From NCBI RefSeq assembly GCF_007970465.1, contig NZ_CP042429.1, positions 1,426,001-1,490,000 on the forward strand: a stretch of DNA of 64,000 bases, written 5' to 3'. A program made the translations under genes and the position numbers. The DNA comes from Corynebacterium nuruki S6-4. Lineage in GTDB: Bacteria > Actinomycetota > Actinomycetes > Mycobacteriales > Mycobacteriaceae. Below are positions 15,949 to 26,620 of the stretch, piece by piece. A model generated the notes under the pieces. That model searched no databases. It was not told where the DNA came from and saw nothing but the letters and a program-made list of their open reading frames with translations. How positions within the stretch are numbered: the first letter of the stretch is position 1; each line of letters starts with the position of its first letter.

Positions 15949-16920
15949 ATGATGGTGAAAAATCCGGCGGACAGGTGGATCTGGCGGACCGCGGAACTGA
16001 AATCCCGCGGTATGACCAGGTACGACATCGACCGCGCAGTGGAACAGGGGACGCTGTTCCACGCCCTCCACGGCATCTACACGACACGCGAAGCCACCGG
16101 GGAAGAAATCCTCGGCATCTTCGCCGGGCACCGCGACGGACTCGTCTACACCGGGTCGACCGCCGGAGCCGCCTAGGATCTCACCCCTCTCACCTGGCCG
16201 GCGACGGCGCAGGTGCCGCGGCGCAGCAGCCACGACGGCGGGACCCGCTTCCGACTGTCCGAAGGCACGTCCCACCGGACGCGGATCATCCGCGGCATTC
16301 CGGTGACCTCACCGCTGGAGACCGCGGTGACGCTGGACCTGCCGACTGACCGGCTCCGCGACTTCCTCGCGGAACAGTACCGGGGAGTGAAAGGTAACGA
16401 CGTCCTGGCCGAGGACCTCGCCGGACTTCCGCCGCGGCGCCGGGCACGTGCGGGCGAACTGCTCAAGGACCTGGTCACCGGGACCGCGAGCAGCTATGAG
16501 CTGAAGGCCGCGACCGCCGTCATCGCCGCCCTGAAGGATCGCGACGTCGAGGTGAAGATCAACGCCATGGTTGCCGGCTACCGTTTCGACCTGGTCATCG
16601 AGGACGCCGGCGTGCTGATCGAGATCGACGGTTACGCCTTCCACGGTGGGCCGGCGATGACGCCGGACGACCAGATCAAGGAGTGCTGGAAACGGAACGC
16701 CGCCGCACGGGCCGGCATGATCCTGCTCTGCTACACGGGCCGGTGCGTGGACTACGCCATGGACCAGATCATCGAGCAGGTCCTGGACACCGTGGACTAC
16801 AACAGGCGCTACCGGCGCAGCAGACGGGAGCGGACGGAGGCGGACCGGATCCCCACCGATGACCAGGTGTGGAAATGGCACCCTGCGATGGGCCCGTTCT
16901 GGGAGGAGGACCGGTTCTGA
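15949..16920 (+). pseudogene. AbiEi-like/DUF559 protein, split by a stop codon
   Basis: One reading frame of 324 codons is interrupted by a single TAG at 16174-16176. Before it are 75 residues resembling the N-terminal helix-turn-helix part of AbiEi-type proteins (WIWRTAELKSRGMTRYDIDRAVEQGTLFHALHGIYTT). The frame continues without shift through DLTPLTWPATAQVPRR, a middle domain, and a C-terminal DUF559/Vsr-like nuclease-fold segment with VAGYRFDLVIEDAGVLIEIDG and FHGG. Relatives commonly have Trp or Leu at the stop position; TGG to TAG is a one-base change. GAGGGGAC precedes the ATG. A fragment restarting at GTG 16213 could be made but lacks the DNA-binding part. The intact gene would have had a regulatory or defence-type role; this is inference. 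Confidence 0.8.
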
Positions 16921-17031
16921 CACCGACCGGCCGAAGATTCAGCCGGTGCTGACACCGGTCGGCCACGGCTCCGCCCGTCCCGGCACCGGCCCGCAGCGCC
17001 GGACGCCGCCGCAACCGGGCCGTCTCCCGAT

Positions 17032-17088
17032 TCTGCACCGACATTCCGGCCGATCCGTGGCATGGAACTCCGTGAATGTCGGCGGAAA
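17032..17088. repeat. 57-bp inverted-repeat module (type C), copy 2
   Basis: Left arm TCTGCACCGACATTC pairs imperfectly with GAATGTCGGCGGAAA. The length is again 57 bp, and orientation and core match the copy at 15808, so the AbiEi-like pseudogene is bracketed by direct copies about 1.2 kb apart. Confidence 0.8.
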
Positions 17089-17119
17089 AGCAGTAGCCCC
17101 TCCCCCTATGCCGGAGACA

Positions 17120-17145
17120 TTGACAGATCGTTGGGTTTATATAAC
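17120..17145 (+). promoter_or_regulatory. Promoter of the XRE regulator, probably leaderless
   Basis: TTGACA at 17120-17125 and TATAAC at 17140-17145 lie only 10 nt before the ATG. Spacing to TATAAC is a short 14 bp; an AACACT alternative gives 17 bp. Either way transcription would start at or next to the ATG, and no ribosome-binding site is present, as expected for a leaderless mRNA. Confidence 0.55.
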
Positions 17146-17155
17146 ACTCTGTCAC

Positions 17156-17437
17156 ATGTCCCCGAAGAAGAAGCCACGCCCGATCCACAACCGGATCCGG
17201 GTACTCCGCGCGGAGCGGGACATGTCGCGGGCACAACTGGCCGCCCGCATCGACGTCAACCCGCAGACGGTCGGCGCGCTCGAACGCGGCGACCACTCCC
17301 CCAGCCTCGACCTCGCCTTGCGCATCTGCGAGGTCTTCGATCTCCCCGTCGAGGCGGTCTTCAGCCGCGACGAGTTCGGGCCGATGTCCACCGAGATCTA
17401 CCGGGGCGACAGCACCGACCGGAAGGACCCCTCATGA
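17156..17437 (+). CDS. XRE-family transcriptional regulator
   Basis: A 93-residue protein with one helix-turn-helix domain: RIRVLRAERDMSRAQLAARIDVNPQTVGALERGDHSPSL, then LALRICEVFDLPVEAVFSRDEF, the usual XRE layout. The basic N-terminus (SPKKKPRP) probably contacts DNA. Its stop overlaps the start of the next gene as ATGA, so it is coupled to the membrane protein. Small regulators of this type often repress a downstream transporter operon such as the one at 18018. Confidence 0.9.
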   Translation: MSPKKKPRPIHNRIRVLRAERDMSRAQLAARIDVNPQTVGALERGDHSPSLDLALRICEVFDLPVEAVFSRDEFGPMSTEIYRGDSTDRKDPS

Positions 17438-17925
17438 GCCTCACCACCCCACCGATCGCGCGTGGTCGCCGAAAGGCCGTCCTCGCCGCGGAAGTCGGTT
17501 TCGTCATCATCCTCGTCAGCGCCGTACTCTGCCTTGTCAACGAGGACATCGCCCTCATCGTGTGGGGAATCGGAGTGTGTTTCGCCTCCGGCTGTGTCCT
17601 CGGCCTCCGTCGCTCCGTCCATCGCGAGGACCTGCGCCCGGACGACGAGCTCGACGAGTACGAACTGCAGCGCAGGTACCGCGCGCAACAGGGGGCGCTG
17701 AAGCGGGCCGCGATTCTTCTCTTCATCGTCTGGATCGCATTCGCACTGCTCACCCTGTTCCGCGTCCCCGGCCCGGACAGTTTCGACACACTCATCCACA
17801 CCCTCCACGCCTGCTACTGCGCCACCTCCGCGGCGATGCTGTACGTCCCCTTCATGGTCCTCCGCGACATCGCCGGCGGCATGAACCGCGACCTGGCCAT
17901 GTCCGGACCGGACGCGGTCGACTGA
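17434..17925 (+). CDS. Four-helix membrane protein paired with the XRE regulator
   Basis: A 163-residue protein with four likely transmembrane helices (about 17-36, 40-57, 92-111 and 128-146) and a charged cytoplasmic loop, REDLRPDDELDEYELQRRYRAQQ, between the second and third. No characterised family is recognised. The translational overlap with the XRE gene and the ABC exporter genes about 90 nt downstream suggest a sensor, anchor or immunity role in the same system. This is inference from context. Confidence 0.75.
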   Translation: MSLTTPPIARGRRKAVLAAEVGFVIILVSAVLCLVNEDIALIVWGIGVCFASGCVLGLRRSVHREDLRPDDELDEYELQRRYRAQQGALKRAAILLFIVWIAFALLTLFRVPGPDSFDTLIHTLHACYCATSAAMLYVPFMVLRDIAGGMNRDLAMSGPDAVD

Positions 17926-17957
17926 CGTCACCCCCGACCGGCACACCGGAACGCGAC

Positions 17958-17963
17958 GATAAT
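17958..17963 (+). promoter_or_regulatory. Possible -10 box before the ABC genes
   Basis: GATAAT lies 54 nt before the ABC ATPase start in an otherwise GC-rich spacer, so the exporter genes may have their own promoter in addition to read-through. No good -35 box was found. Confidence 0.35.
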
Positions 17964-18017
17964 CGGACACAGTGACGCCACGGGAAAACCACCGACCGGG
18001 ACGCGAAGGAGCACACC

Positions 18018-18908
18018 ATGCCCACCCTCGAACTCGACCACCTGACGAAGACCTACGGCACCGGCGACGCGACCGTCCACGCACTGACCGACATGACCTT
18101 CACCGTCGCCCCCGGCGAGATCTACGGCTTCGTCGGCTCCAACGGCGCAGGGAAATCCACCGCCATGCGCATCACCCTCGGCGTCCTCGCCCCCGATTCC
18201 GGCGAGGCACGGGTCGACGGCGTCCGCATCAACGACGACATCCGCCGCACCATCGGCTACATGCCCGAGGAACGCGGCCTCTACGACAAGGAACGCATCA
18301 CCGACCAGCTCATCTTCTTCGGACGCCTCCACGGCCTCACGAAACAGGCCGCGACCAGGAACACCGCCGACCTGCTCGACCAGCTCGGACTCGCCGGGCG
18401 GGCACAGTCGAAACTCCAGGAACTGTCGCTGGGCAACCAGCAGCGCGTACAGCTCGCCGCCTCCCTTATCCACGATCCGGAACTGCTCATCCTCGACGAA
18501 CCGTTCAGCGGTCTCGACCCGGTCGCCGTCTCGGTGATGAGCGACCTGCTCGTCGCAAAGGCCGCCGAGGGCGTCCCGGTGCTGTTCTCGTCGCACCAGC
18601 TCGATCTGGTGCAGCGCCTGTGCCACCGCGTCGGCATCATCACCGCCGGCGAGATGCGCGCCCAGGGCACCGTCACCGACCTGCGCAACAGCGGCCCGGT
18701 GCGCTACGAGGTCCGCACCGCCGCCCGCGGCTGGCTGCCACCGGGCGCCGTCATCGTCGACGAGGACCAGGACGCCGTGGTGGTCGACCCGGGTGACAAC
18801 GACGACCAGACGATCCTCACCGCGGCGCTGGCCGCCGGACCGGTCCACGGTTTCACCCGCCGCATCCCCGACCTCACCGACCTGTTCAAGGAGGTCGTCT
18901 CGTCATGA
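18018..18908 (+). CDS. ABC transporter ATPase (NatA-like)
   Basis: A 296-residue ATP-binding subunit: Walker A GSNGAGKST at 40-48, Q-loop region near MPEERGLYDKE, a signature motif read as LSLGN rather than the canonical LSGGQ (about 138-142), Walker B LLILDEP, and H-loop SSHQL. The C-terminal 80 residues form the regulatory extension seen in NatA/CcmA-type exporters. It should energise the ABC-2 permease encoded next, whose ATG overlaps its end by 4 nt. AAGGAG stands 6 nt before the ATG. Confidence 0.93.
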   Translation: MPTLELDHLTKTYGTGDATVHALTDMTFTVAPGEIYGFVGSNGAGKSTAMRITLGVLAPDSGEARVDGVRINDDIRRTIGYMPEERGLYDKERITDQLIFFGRLHGLTKQAATRNTADLLDQLGLAGRAQSKLQELSLGNQQRVQLAASLIHDPELLILDEPFSGLDPVAVSVMSDLLVAKAAEGVPVLFSSHQLDLVQRLCHRVGIITAGEMRAQGTVTDLRNSGPVRYEVRTAARGWLPPGAVIVDEDQDAVVVDPGDNDDQTILTAALAAGPVHGFTRRIPDLTDLFKEVVSS

Positions 18909-20083
18909 ACCGCTACTCGCACCGGCAGGCCGTCCGCACCGTCACCGCCCGGGAGATCCAGGTCGCGGTCCACAGTAAGGGCCTGGTCATCACCGCCGCC
19001 CTCACCCTCGTCGCCGTCGTCGCCGGCATCCTCGGCGTGCACTTCTTCGGCGGCGACGATGACGAAGCCCCCGACCTCGTCGTCACCGGGATGGACACCA
19101 CCGCCGTGTCCCGGGTGCTCGGCGACAGTGTCGACGTGACCGCCGCCCCCGACCGGGACGCCGCCGTCGCCGCGGTGAAGGATGACGGCAAAGACGGCGC
19201 CCTCATCCGCGGGGACGACGGATTCGAGCTGGTCACCGACGGTACCGCCGACCCGGTCGTGGCGTCCGCCGCGCAGATCGCCGCCTCGGCCGTGGCACAG
19301 GATGAGGCGTTGACCGCCGTCGGGGTGGCCCCGGAGGCCTTCGCCGCCGCTCTACCGGACGCCACCGTGCACGCCACCGACGTCTCCGACGCCGCCCGGG
19401 AGGACCGGCTGCCCGCCATCGTCACGACAATGGTCGGCACCATGGTCATCCTCATGTTCATCCTCACGTTCTCCGCGAACGTCGGTGGACGCGTCACCGA
19501 GGAGAAGTCGTCGCGCGTCGTGGAGATCATCCTCGCCACGATCCGGCCGCTGGAACTGCTGGCGGGCAAGGTGCTGGCCATGCTCGTCGTCGGCCTCGCC
19601 TGCACCGCCGTCATTCTCGCCGTCGCCCTGGCCACCATGTCGGCGATCGGGGTGCTCGCCGACGTCGACCTGTCCCCGGCCATCGTGCTGGTGCTGCTCG
19701 TCGCCTACATCCTCGGCATGCTGTTCTTCAGCGCGCTCTACGCCGCCGCCGGATCGCTCGTCAGCAAGGCCGAGGAGCTCAGCAGCACCCAGATGCCGGT
19801 CATGCTGGTGTTCTTCGCGGTGATGTACCCGCCGCTGCTCGGTTTCAACTCACTGGACTCGACATTCCTGCAGGTCCTGTCGTGGATTCCGCCGATGTCC
19901 CTCGGCCTGGCGCCGCTGCAGTTCGCGGCGGGGAACTTCTCGCTGTGGCAGCTCGGGGCGTCCTTCGTGGTCCTCGCCGCGGCGACAGTGCTCGTGCTGC
20001 TCCTGGTCGCGCGGATCTACCGCAGTGCGATCCTCAACAACGGTCGCCGCCTCAGCTGGTTCCGCGCACTGCGCACGGCGTGA
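18905..20083 (+). CDS. ABC-2 type permease (NatB-like)
   Basis: A 392-residue membrane subunit. One N-terminal helix (about 27-50) is followed by a roughly 120-residue extracytoplasmic domain and then five or six helices from about residue 175, the typical NatB layout. ABC-2 landmarks are GGRVTEEKSSRVVEIILATIRPLELLAGKVLAML and, near the end, PQMPV-like and MYPPLLGF segments. Such pumps export sodium, antibiotics or antimicrobial peptides; the substrate cannot be told. A 4-nt overlap joins it to the ATPase gene. No terminator is obvious downstream. Confidence 0.92.
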   Translation: MNRYSHRQAVRTVTAREIQVAVHSKGLVITAALTLVAVVAGILGVHFFGGDDDEAPDLVVTGMDTTAVSRVLGDSVDVTAAPDRDAAVAAVKDDGKDGALIRGDDGFELVTDGTADPVVASAAQIAASAVAQDEALTAVGVAPEAFAAALPDATVHATDVSDAAREDRLPAIVTTMVGTMVILMFILTFSANVGGRVTEEKSSRVVEIILATIRPLELLAGKVLAMLVVGLACTAVILAVALATMSAIGVLADVDLSPAIVLVLLVAYILGMLFFSALYAAAGSLVSKAEELSSTQMPVMLVFFAVMYPPLLGFNSLDSTFLQVLSWIPPMSLGLAPLQFAAGNFSLWQLGASFVVLAAATVLVLLLVARIYRSAILNNGRRLSWFRALRTA

Positions 20084-20189
20084 CCCCGCACGGCCCGGCC
20101 TGCGGTCCGGCCTGCGGGGTCCGGAGGTTAACGCACTGCGACACCGCCACGTAACAGCGACGAAATCACGCCACGGTTACCTGGGGACC

Positions 20190-20726
20190 ATGAGCGAACA
20201 ACCGATCACCGTCACCCCCACCCGGACCACCACCCCGTTCCACACCGACATCGCCGAACTCAACCAGCTGCCCTGCGAGCAGGTCGCCGCCCTCATCGGT
20301 GACCTGCTCTACAATCCGCCCCTCGGCGACGCGATCGCGGCGGACCAGCCCTTCCGCAGCCTCGAACACCTGCTGGACGCCGCCCACCGCGAACTCCTCC
20401 GGCTCCCCCGCGTCGAGGTACTCAGCAGCATCCAGGCACACCCGGTGCTCGGTGAGGAGACCACCGACATCTACTCCCGGGCGGAGCAGTCCTTCATCCT
20501 GGAATCCCCACCCGAGGTCCTCGCCGACATCGCCGACCTCTGCCGACGCTACGAGGACCGCTTCCACCACCTGTTCCTCGTCTGCGCCCAGGGCATCGGG
20601 GGTCACGAGGTCCTCCGCCTGCTCAGCAGGCGGCTCAACAATCCCACCGTCACCGAATGGGAGACCACCGTCCGGGAGCTCGGCCGGATCAACACACTGC
20701 GGCTGCGCAGTGTGATCAGGGGCTGA
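20190..20726 (+). CDS. uraD: OHCU decarboxylase (UraD)
   Basis: A 178-residue all-helical protein of the 2-oxo-4-hydroxy-4-carboxy-5-ureidoimidazoline decarboxylase family, which makes S-allantoin in urate breakdown. Signatures are AHPVLG with the catalytic His, a conserved EQSF helix start, and NPTVTEWETTVRELGRINTLRL at the C-terminus. The usual YEDRFGFPFI segment reads YEDRFHHLFLVCAQG, so that part of the active site is atypical. None of the usual urate-pathway neighbours (urate oxidase, transthyretin-like hydrolase) lies in the window; the gene stands alone, convergent with the FKBP gene. GGGG precedes the ATG. Confidence 0.85.
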   Translation: MSEQPITVTPTRTTTPFHTDIAELNQLPCEQVAALIGDLLYNPPLGDAIAADQPFRSLEHLLDAAHRELLRLPRVEVLSSIQAHPVLGEETTDIYSRAEQSFILESPPEVLADIADLCRRYEDRFHHLFLVCAQGIGGHEVLRLLSRRLNNPTVTEWETTVRELGRINTLRLRSVIRG

Positions 20727-20751
20727 ACGCCCTGTCGTGCGGGGCTGAACG

Positions 20752-21111
20752 CTACCGCGCGTCGATGAGGTCGATGATGAAGACCAGCGTCCGGCCGGCC
20801 AGCGGGTTACCGCTGCCGGCGGGCCCGTAGGCCAGCTCCGGAGGGATCGTCAGCTTCCGGCGTCCGCCGACACGCATCCCGGGGATGCCGTCCTGCCAGC
20901 CCTGGATCAGCCCGGACAGCGGGAACTCGATGGTCTGGCCGCGGTCCCAGGACGAGTCGAACTCCTCACCGGTCTCGTAGTCGACGCCCACGTAGTGGAC
21001 CTCGACCATCCCGCCCGGGACCGCTTCAGCACCGTCACCGACCGCAATGTCCTCGATCACGAGGTCGGTCGGGGCGGGCCCGGCCTGCGCGTCGATCTCC
21101 GGCTTCACCAT
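20752..21111 (-). CDS. FKBP-type peptidyl-prolyl isomerase
   Basis: A 119-residue single-domain FKBP that speeds cis-trans proline isomerisation in the cytosol. The aromatic pocket and loop motifs are present: VEVHYVGVDYETGEEFDSSWDRG, IEFPLSGLIQGWQDGIPGMRVGGRRKLTIPPELAYG and LVFIIDLID. GGAGG stands 5 nt before the ATG. It follows gltA on the same strand after a 350-bp gap, the same order as in C. glutamicum (gltA-fkpA). Confidence 0.95.
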   Translation of the reverse strand: MVKPEIDAQAGPAPTDLVIEDIAVGDGAEAVPGGMVEVHYVGVDYETGEEFDSSWDRGQTIEFPLSGLIQGWQDGIPGMRVGGRRKLTIPPELAYGPAGSGNPLAGRTLVFIIDLIDAR

Positions 21112-21345
21112 GGATCCTCCAAGAAACAGTCACAAGAAAATTCGGATGTCCACCTGCCATCGTCGGCGGTGGACCGACCCAGCTTAGCAGCCACCGCACC
21201 GCGTGGAGCAATACCGCGCAACCTCCTCCCGGCGTCCACCTCCGGTGCGTCACCCCCAGTCCTCCGCAGGTCAGGGCACCCTGCCACAGGGAACGACCGG
21301 GTCCCCGGCAGCCCCCGACCCGCCGGAACGCCCCACCGACGACAG

Positions 21346-21392
21346 CGACCCCGCCGGGTGGTCCTGACTGTCAGGACCATCCGACGGGGTCG
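21346..21392 (-). terminator. Long hairpin after gltA
   Basis: CGACCCCG, CGG and TGGTCCTGAC on the left pair with GTCAGGACCA, CCG and CGGGGTCG on the right around a single T, giving a stem of about 23 bp with two mismatches. It lies 73 nt past the gltA stop. No T-run follows on the minus strand. The rest of the 21112-21464 gap contains nothing that looks coding. Confidence 0.7.
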
Positions 21393-21464
21393 GTGTCATC
21401 GATGAGGCGCAGCGTCCGGCGCGGTACACGGCGGGACGGCGCCACCGGGGCGTCCCCGGGTGTC

Positions 21465-22760
<1,296 letters not shown>

Positions 22761-22806
22761 TGACATCCCTTTCGATGTGTTCTGATGTGCTCGGTTGTCG
22801 GCCACA

Positions 22807-22818
22807 GTACGTACGTAC
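22807..22818. promoter_or_regulatory. GTACGTAC palindromic run in the gltA leader
   Basis: Three tandem GTAC units form a self-complementary 12-mer about 50 nt before the gltA start codon and inside the probable leader. It could be an operator for a dimeric regulator, but no known regulator is matched. Confidence 0.35.
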
Positions 22819-22840
22819 GGTAAAACGGACCGTGGGATAG

Positions 22841-24177
<1,337 letters not shown>

Positions 24178-24240
24178 CGGACGCCGCAGCTGTCACAGCT
24201 GTCACAGGCTGACACAGCTACGACACACTGCCGCAGGCAC

Positions 24241-24295
24241 CGGAGAGGGGTGGTCGGCGGAGACGGTCCGACCGTCCCGCAGGCCACCCTCTCCG
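24241..24295 (+). terminator. Hairpin after serC
   Basis: CGGAGAGGGGTGG (24241-24253) pairs with CCACCCTCTCCG (24284-24295), with a second stem inside (GACGGTC/GACCGTC). There is no T-run. It is placed 60 nt past the serC stop. Confidence 0.55.
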
Positions 24296-24329
24296 CACGT
24301 CGCTGCGGCGCGTCACGACCGTTCTGCGA

Positions 24330-24360
24330 TACAGTCGGCCCTGAACACTCTGCGCAGAGT
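24330..24360 (+). promoter_or_regulatory. sepH promoter with palindromic operator
   Basis: TACAGT (24330-24335) is a good -10 box. Twelve bases downstream is a perfect 14-bp palindrome, ACTCTGCGCAGAGT (24347-24360), placed where a bound protein would block early elongation. The binding protein is unknown. Confidence 0.45.
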
Positions 24361-24385
24361 CACGACACATCAACGGAGGTCACCG

Positions 24386-25405
24386 ATGCAGGAACTGCGG
24401 TTCGTTCCGGACGACAGCGACTCCGACAACCTGGTCCTGCGGGACAGGGACGGGGACGCCACCTACGTCCTCCCGGTCACCGCGGAACTGCGGGCGGCCC
24501 TCACCGGGACACCGGAGCCCGGTGACAGTTCCACACCGGAGACCACCGGCCGGGCCGGGGACACCCCGGACGCCGCCGCGGAGGCCGGCGACGGCGCCAC
24601 ACCGTCCCTGTCCGTCTCCCGGATCGACGCCCCCGCCGCGACGCCCAGGTCAGAACGGGTACACCTGCGCCCGAAGGACATCCAGGACCGGATCCGGCAC
24701 GGTGCCTCCACCGCGGAGATCATCGACGAGACCGGCATGCCGGACCGTCGCGTCGAGGCCTTCGCCCGGCCGGTGCTCATGGAACGCGCCCGGCTCGCCG
24801 ACCTCGCCCACCGCGCCCGGCCGGTGCTCTCCGACGGCCCCTCGCACGCCACCCTCTGGGAGGTGCTGGCCACCGCCTTCGCCGGCCGTGGTGAAGACCT
24901 GCGGCAGGCCGGGTGGGACGCCGCCCTCAACTCCTCCGACGAGTGGATCATCACCGTGACCTGGGAGAAGGGAAACAAGAAGGGTGCCGCGGAGTTCACC
25001 GCGGAATTCCGTTGGACGCAGCCCGTCGGCAGCGCCGCGACCGTCACCCCGGTGAACTCGGTGGCCATCGGTCTCGTCGATCCGCGGGTGAGCACCGCCG
25101 GCCGGTCGGACTCACCGTCGGCCGCCGAGACCACCCCGGACACCCCCGTCGTCCAGGACAGTGACATCACCGCCCTCGACGGACGGGGGCGCGACGACCA
25201 CGGGAACTCCACCGCCGGTTCCGCCGGCACCGGGACTGACCGCGCCGCCGACGCCGCCGACGACGGCTCCGCGGAGGTGAGCTTCCTCCGGCAGCCCGAC
25301 CCCGACGGCTCCGGCCATCCCGCGAAGCGCCGCCGCAAGGCCGCCACGCCCCACTGGGAGGATGTCCTGCTCGGCGTCCGCCCCAAGCCCGGCAAGAAGA
25401 AGTAG
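24386..25405 (+). CDS. sepH: Septation protein SepH
   Basis: A 339-residue protein with the SepH (DUF3071) layout. An N-terminal beta-rich segment starts MQELRFVPDDSDSDNLVL and includes DGDATYVLPVTAELRAAL. An acidic linker follows, then a helix-turn-helix-like part, HLRPKDIQDRIRHGASTAEIIDETGMPDRRVEAFARPVLMER, and the WEVLATAFAGRGEDL to VNSVAIGLVDPR domain. The C-terminal third is disordered and ends in a basic patch, AKRRRKAATPHWEDVLLGV. SepH stimulates FtsZ assembly at division sites in actinobacteria. GGAGG stands 6 nt before the ATG. The DUF6928-like gene follows after 12 nt. Confidence 0.9.
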   Translation: MQELRFVPDDSDSDNLVLRDRDGDATYVLPVTAELRAALTGTPEPGDSSTPETTGRAGDTPDAAAEAGDGATPSLSVSRIDAPAATPRSERVHLRPKDIQDRIRHGASTAEIIDETGMPDRRVEAFARPVLMERARLADLAHRARPVLSDGPSHATLWEVLATAFAGRGEDLRQAGWDAALNSSDEWIITVTWEKGNKKGAAEFTAEFRWTQPVGSAATVTPVNSVAIGLVDPRVSTAGRSDSPSAAETTPDTPVVQDSDITALDGRGRDDHGNSTAGSAGTGTDRAADAADDGSAEVSFLRQPDPDGSGHPAKRRRKAATPHWEDVLLGVRPKPGKKK

Positions 25406-25417
25406 GGACCGGAGCCG

Positions 25418-26317
25418 ATGACCGGACCCCAGCATGTCGTCACCCTCTGGTTCGTCACCGCTGCCGAACCGCGCAAGGTCCTCACCGCCGAGCCCCGTGC
25501 GGACCGTGGTTTCGCCCGGAAGTTCCTCTCCCAGCTCAATCCGTCGTGGCCGCTGACGCACATCGGTGACTTCGACATGAACCGGTCGGCGCCGCCGGGA
25601 CCCGACGAGTTCTACATCGGCGGCTATCCGGGACTGTCGGTCGTGCAGACCGTCATCCCCGAGCTCGCTACCCTGTCACAGCTGCCGGAGCTCACCGGCG
25701 CCTGGCGCGGGCTCACGACCCTCATCCCGGCGGCGGACCTGTACGCCACCGTGCACACCCCCGGTGATCCGGACGGACTCGCCGGCGCCGCGCACTGGGC
25801 CGGTCGCCGGCTGAAGCGCAGTTTCTGCGCCACGCGGGACACCATCATCGAGGACGAGGGTCTGCCGGAGCCGTTCGAGGCGAGGTTCTGGGAGGGGACG
25901 ACGGATGCCCGCGGCATCCAGCTGTCCTTCCTGCCCTCCGAGTTCGCCCTCGCCGCGGTGGAGTACTGGCTCGGCGTGAGCCTCACCGAGGGGTCCGACC
26001 TCGCCGTCGATGTCCCGGTCGCGGCCTTCGCCGTGGACGGTCGGCCTGCACCCCGGCAGGTGCCGACGGAGGACCGGACGTGGTTCACCACCGGCGCCGG
26101 ATCGCCGACCGCCCCCGCCGACGGGGACGACGACTACGACGACTACGCGGCGGACGCCGGCACCCCCGCCCCCGACACGCGCACGACCCCGGAACTGCTC
26201 CGGGGGGCCGTCGTCTCGGTGGGCCGTGGTGTGCGCTCCGGGTTCCGGATGCTCCAGGACGGCGCCCACGCCATCGGCGACGAGGTCCGTCGCCGCGCCC
26301 GCAACACCGGCCGCTAG
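25418..26317 (+). CDS. DUF6928-like protein
   Basis: A 299-residue protein whose first 200 residues follow the pattern recalled for DUF6928: LTHIGDFDMNRS, EFYIGGYPGLSVVQTVIP, HWAGRRLKRSFCATRDTIIEDEGLPEPFEARFWEG and AAVEYWLGVSL. The last 90 residues are acidic and Ala/Pro-rich, then end in a basic segment. No signal peptide or transmembrane helix. Function unknown. It lies 12 nt after sepH and is probably cotranscribed with it, so a role linked to division is possible but unproven. Confidence 0.7.
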   Translation: MTGPQHVVTLWFVTAAEPRKVLTAEPRADRGFARKFLSQLNPSWPLTHIGDFDMNRSAPPGPDEFYIGGYPGLSVVQTVIPELATLSQLPELTGAWRGLTTLIPAADLYATVHTPGDPDGLAGAAHWAGRRLKRSFCATRDTIIEDEGLPEPFEARFWEGTTDARGIQLSFLPSEFALAAVEYWLGVSLTEGSDLAVDVPVAAFAVDGRPAPRQVPTEDRTWFTTGAGSPTAPADGDDDYDDYAADAGTPAPDTRTTPELLRGAVVSVGRGVRSGFRMLQDGAHAIGDEVRRRARNTGR

Positions 26318-26354
26318 GTGTACTTCCCGGGGAGCCCCGGATCCGACCGGTGCC

Positions 26355-26464
26355 GTTGTCACGAACCCAGGGGTCGTTCAGCTCCGGCGGATGTCGGTTT
26401 CACGAACCCGGGGGCGGACTGAGGACAGGAAATTCAACCTGTCGGTTCGTTCCGCTGTCACCGG
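26355..26464. repeat. Intergenic repeat B, copy 2
   Basis: The second copy of the 110-bp repeat at 14631-14740. The 49-bp ACGAACC to GGTTCGT inverted repeat lies at 26402-26450, and CACGAACCC occurs twice in this copy. It fills much of the 300-bp space between the DUF6928-like gene and the convergent methyltransferase gene; nothing coding is seen in the remainder. Confidence 0.8.
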
Positions 26465-26620
26465 CTGCCGGAAGTCTCCGTCCCTGTCATCCCGACGGCA
26501 GTGTTGGCGGCCTCCCCGGGGAAGTCAGCGGGACGTGATTCCCCCGGAGGCTGCGTCCACGATGTTCCCGGGGGTACGGGGACCGGATCAAGGTGACGGG
26601 CCGCAGCCGGAACTGACCGC

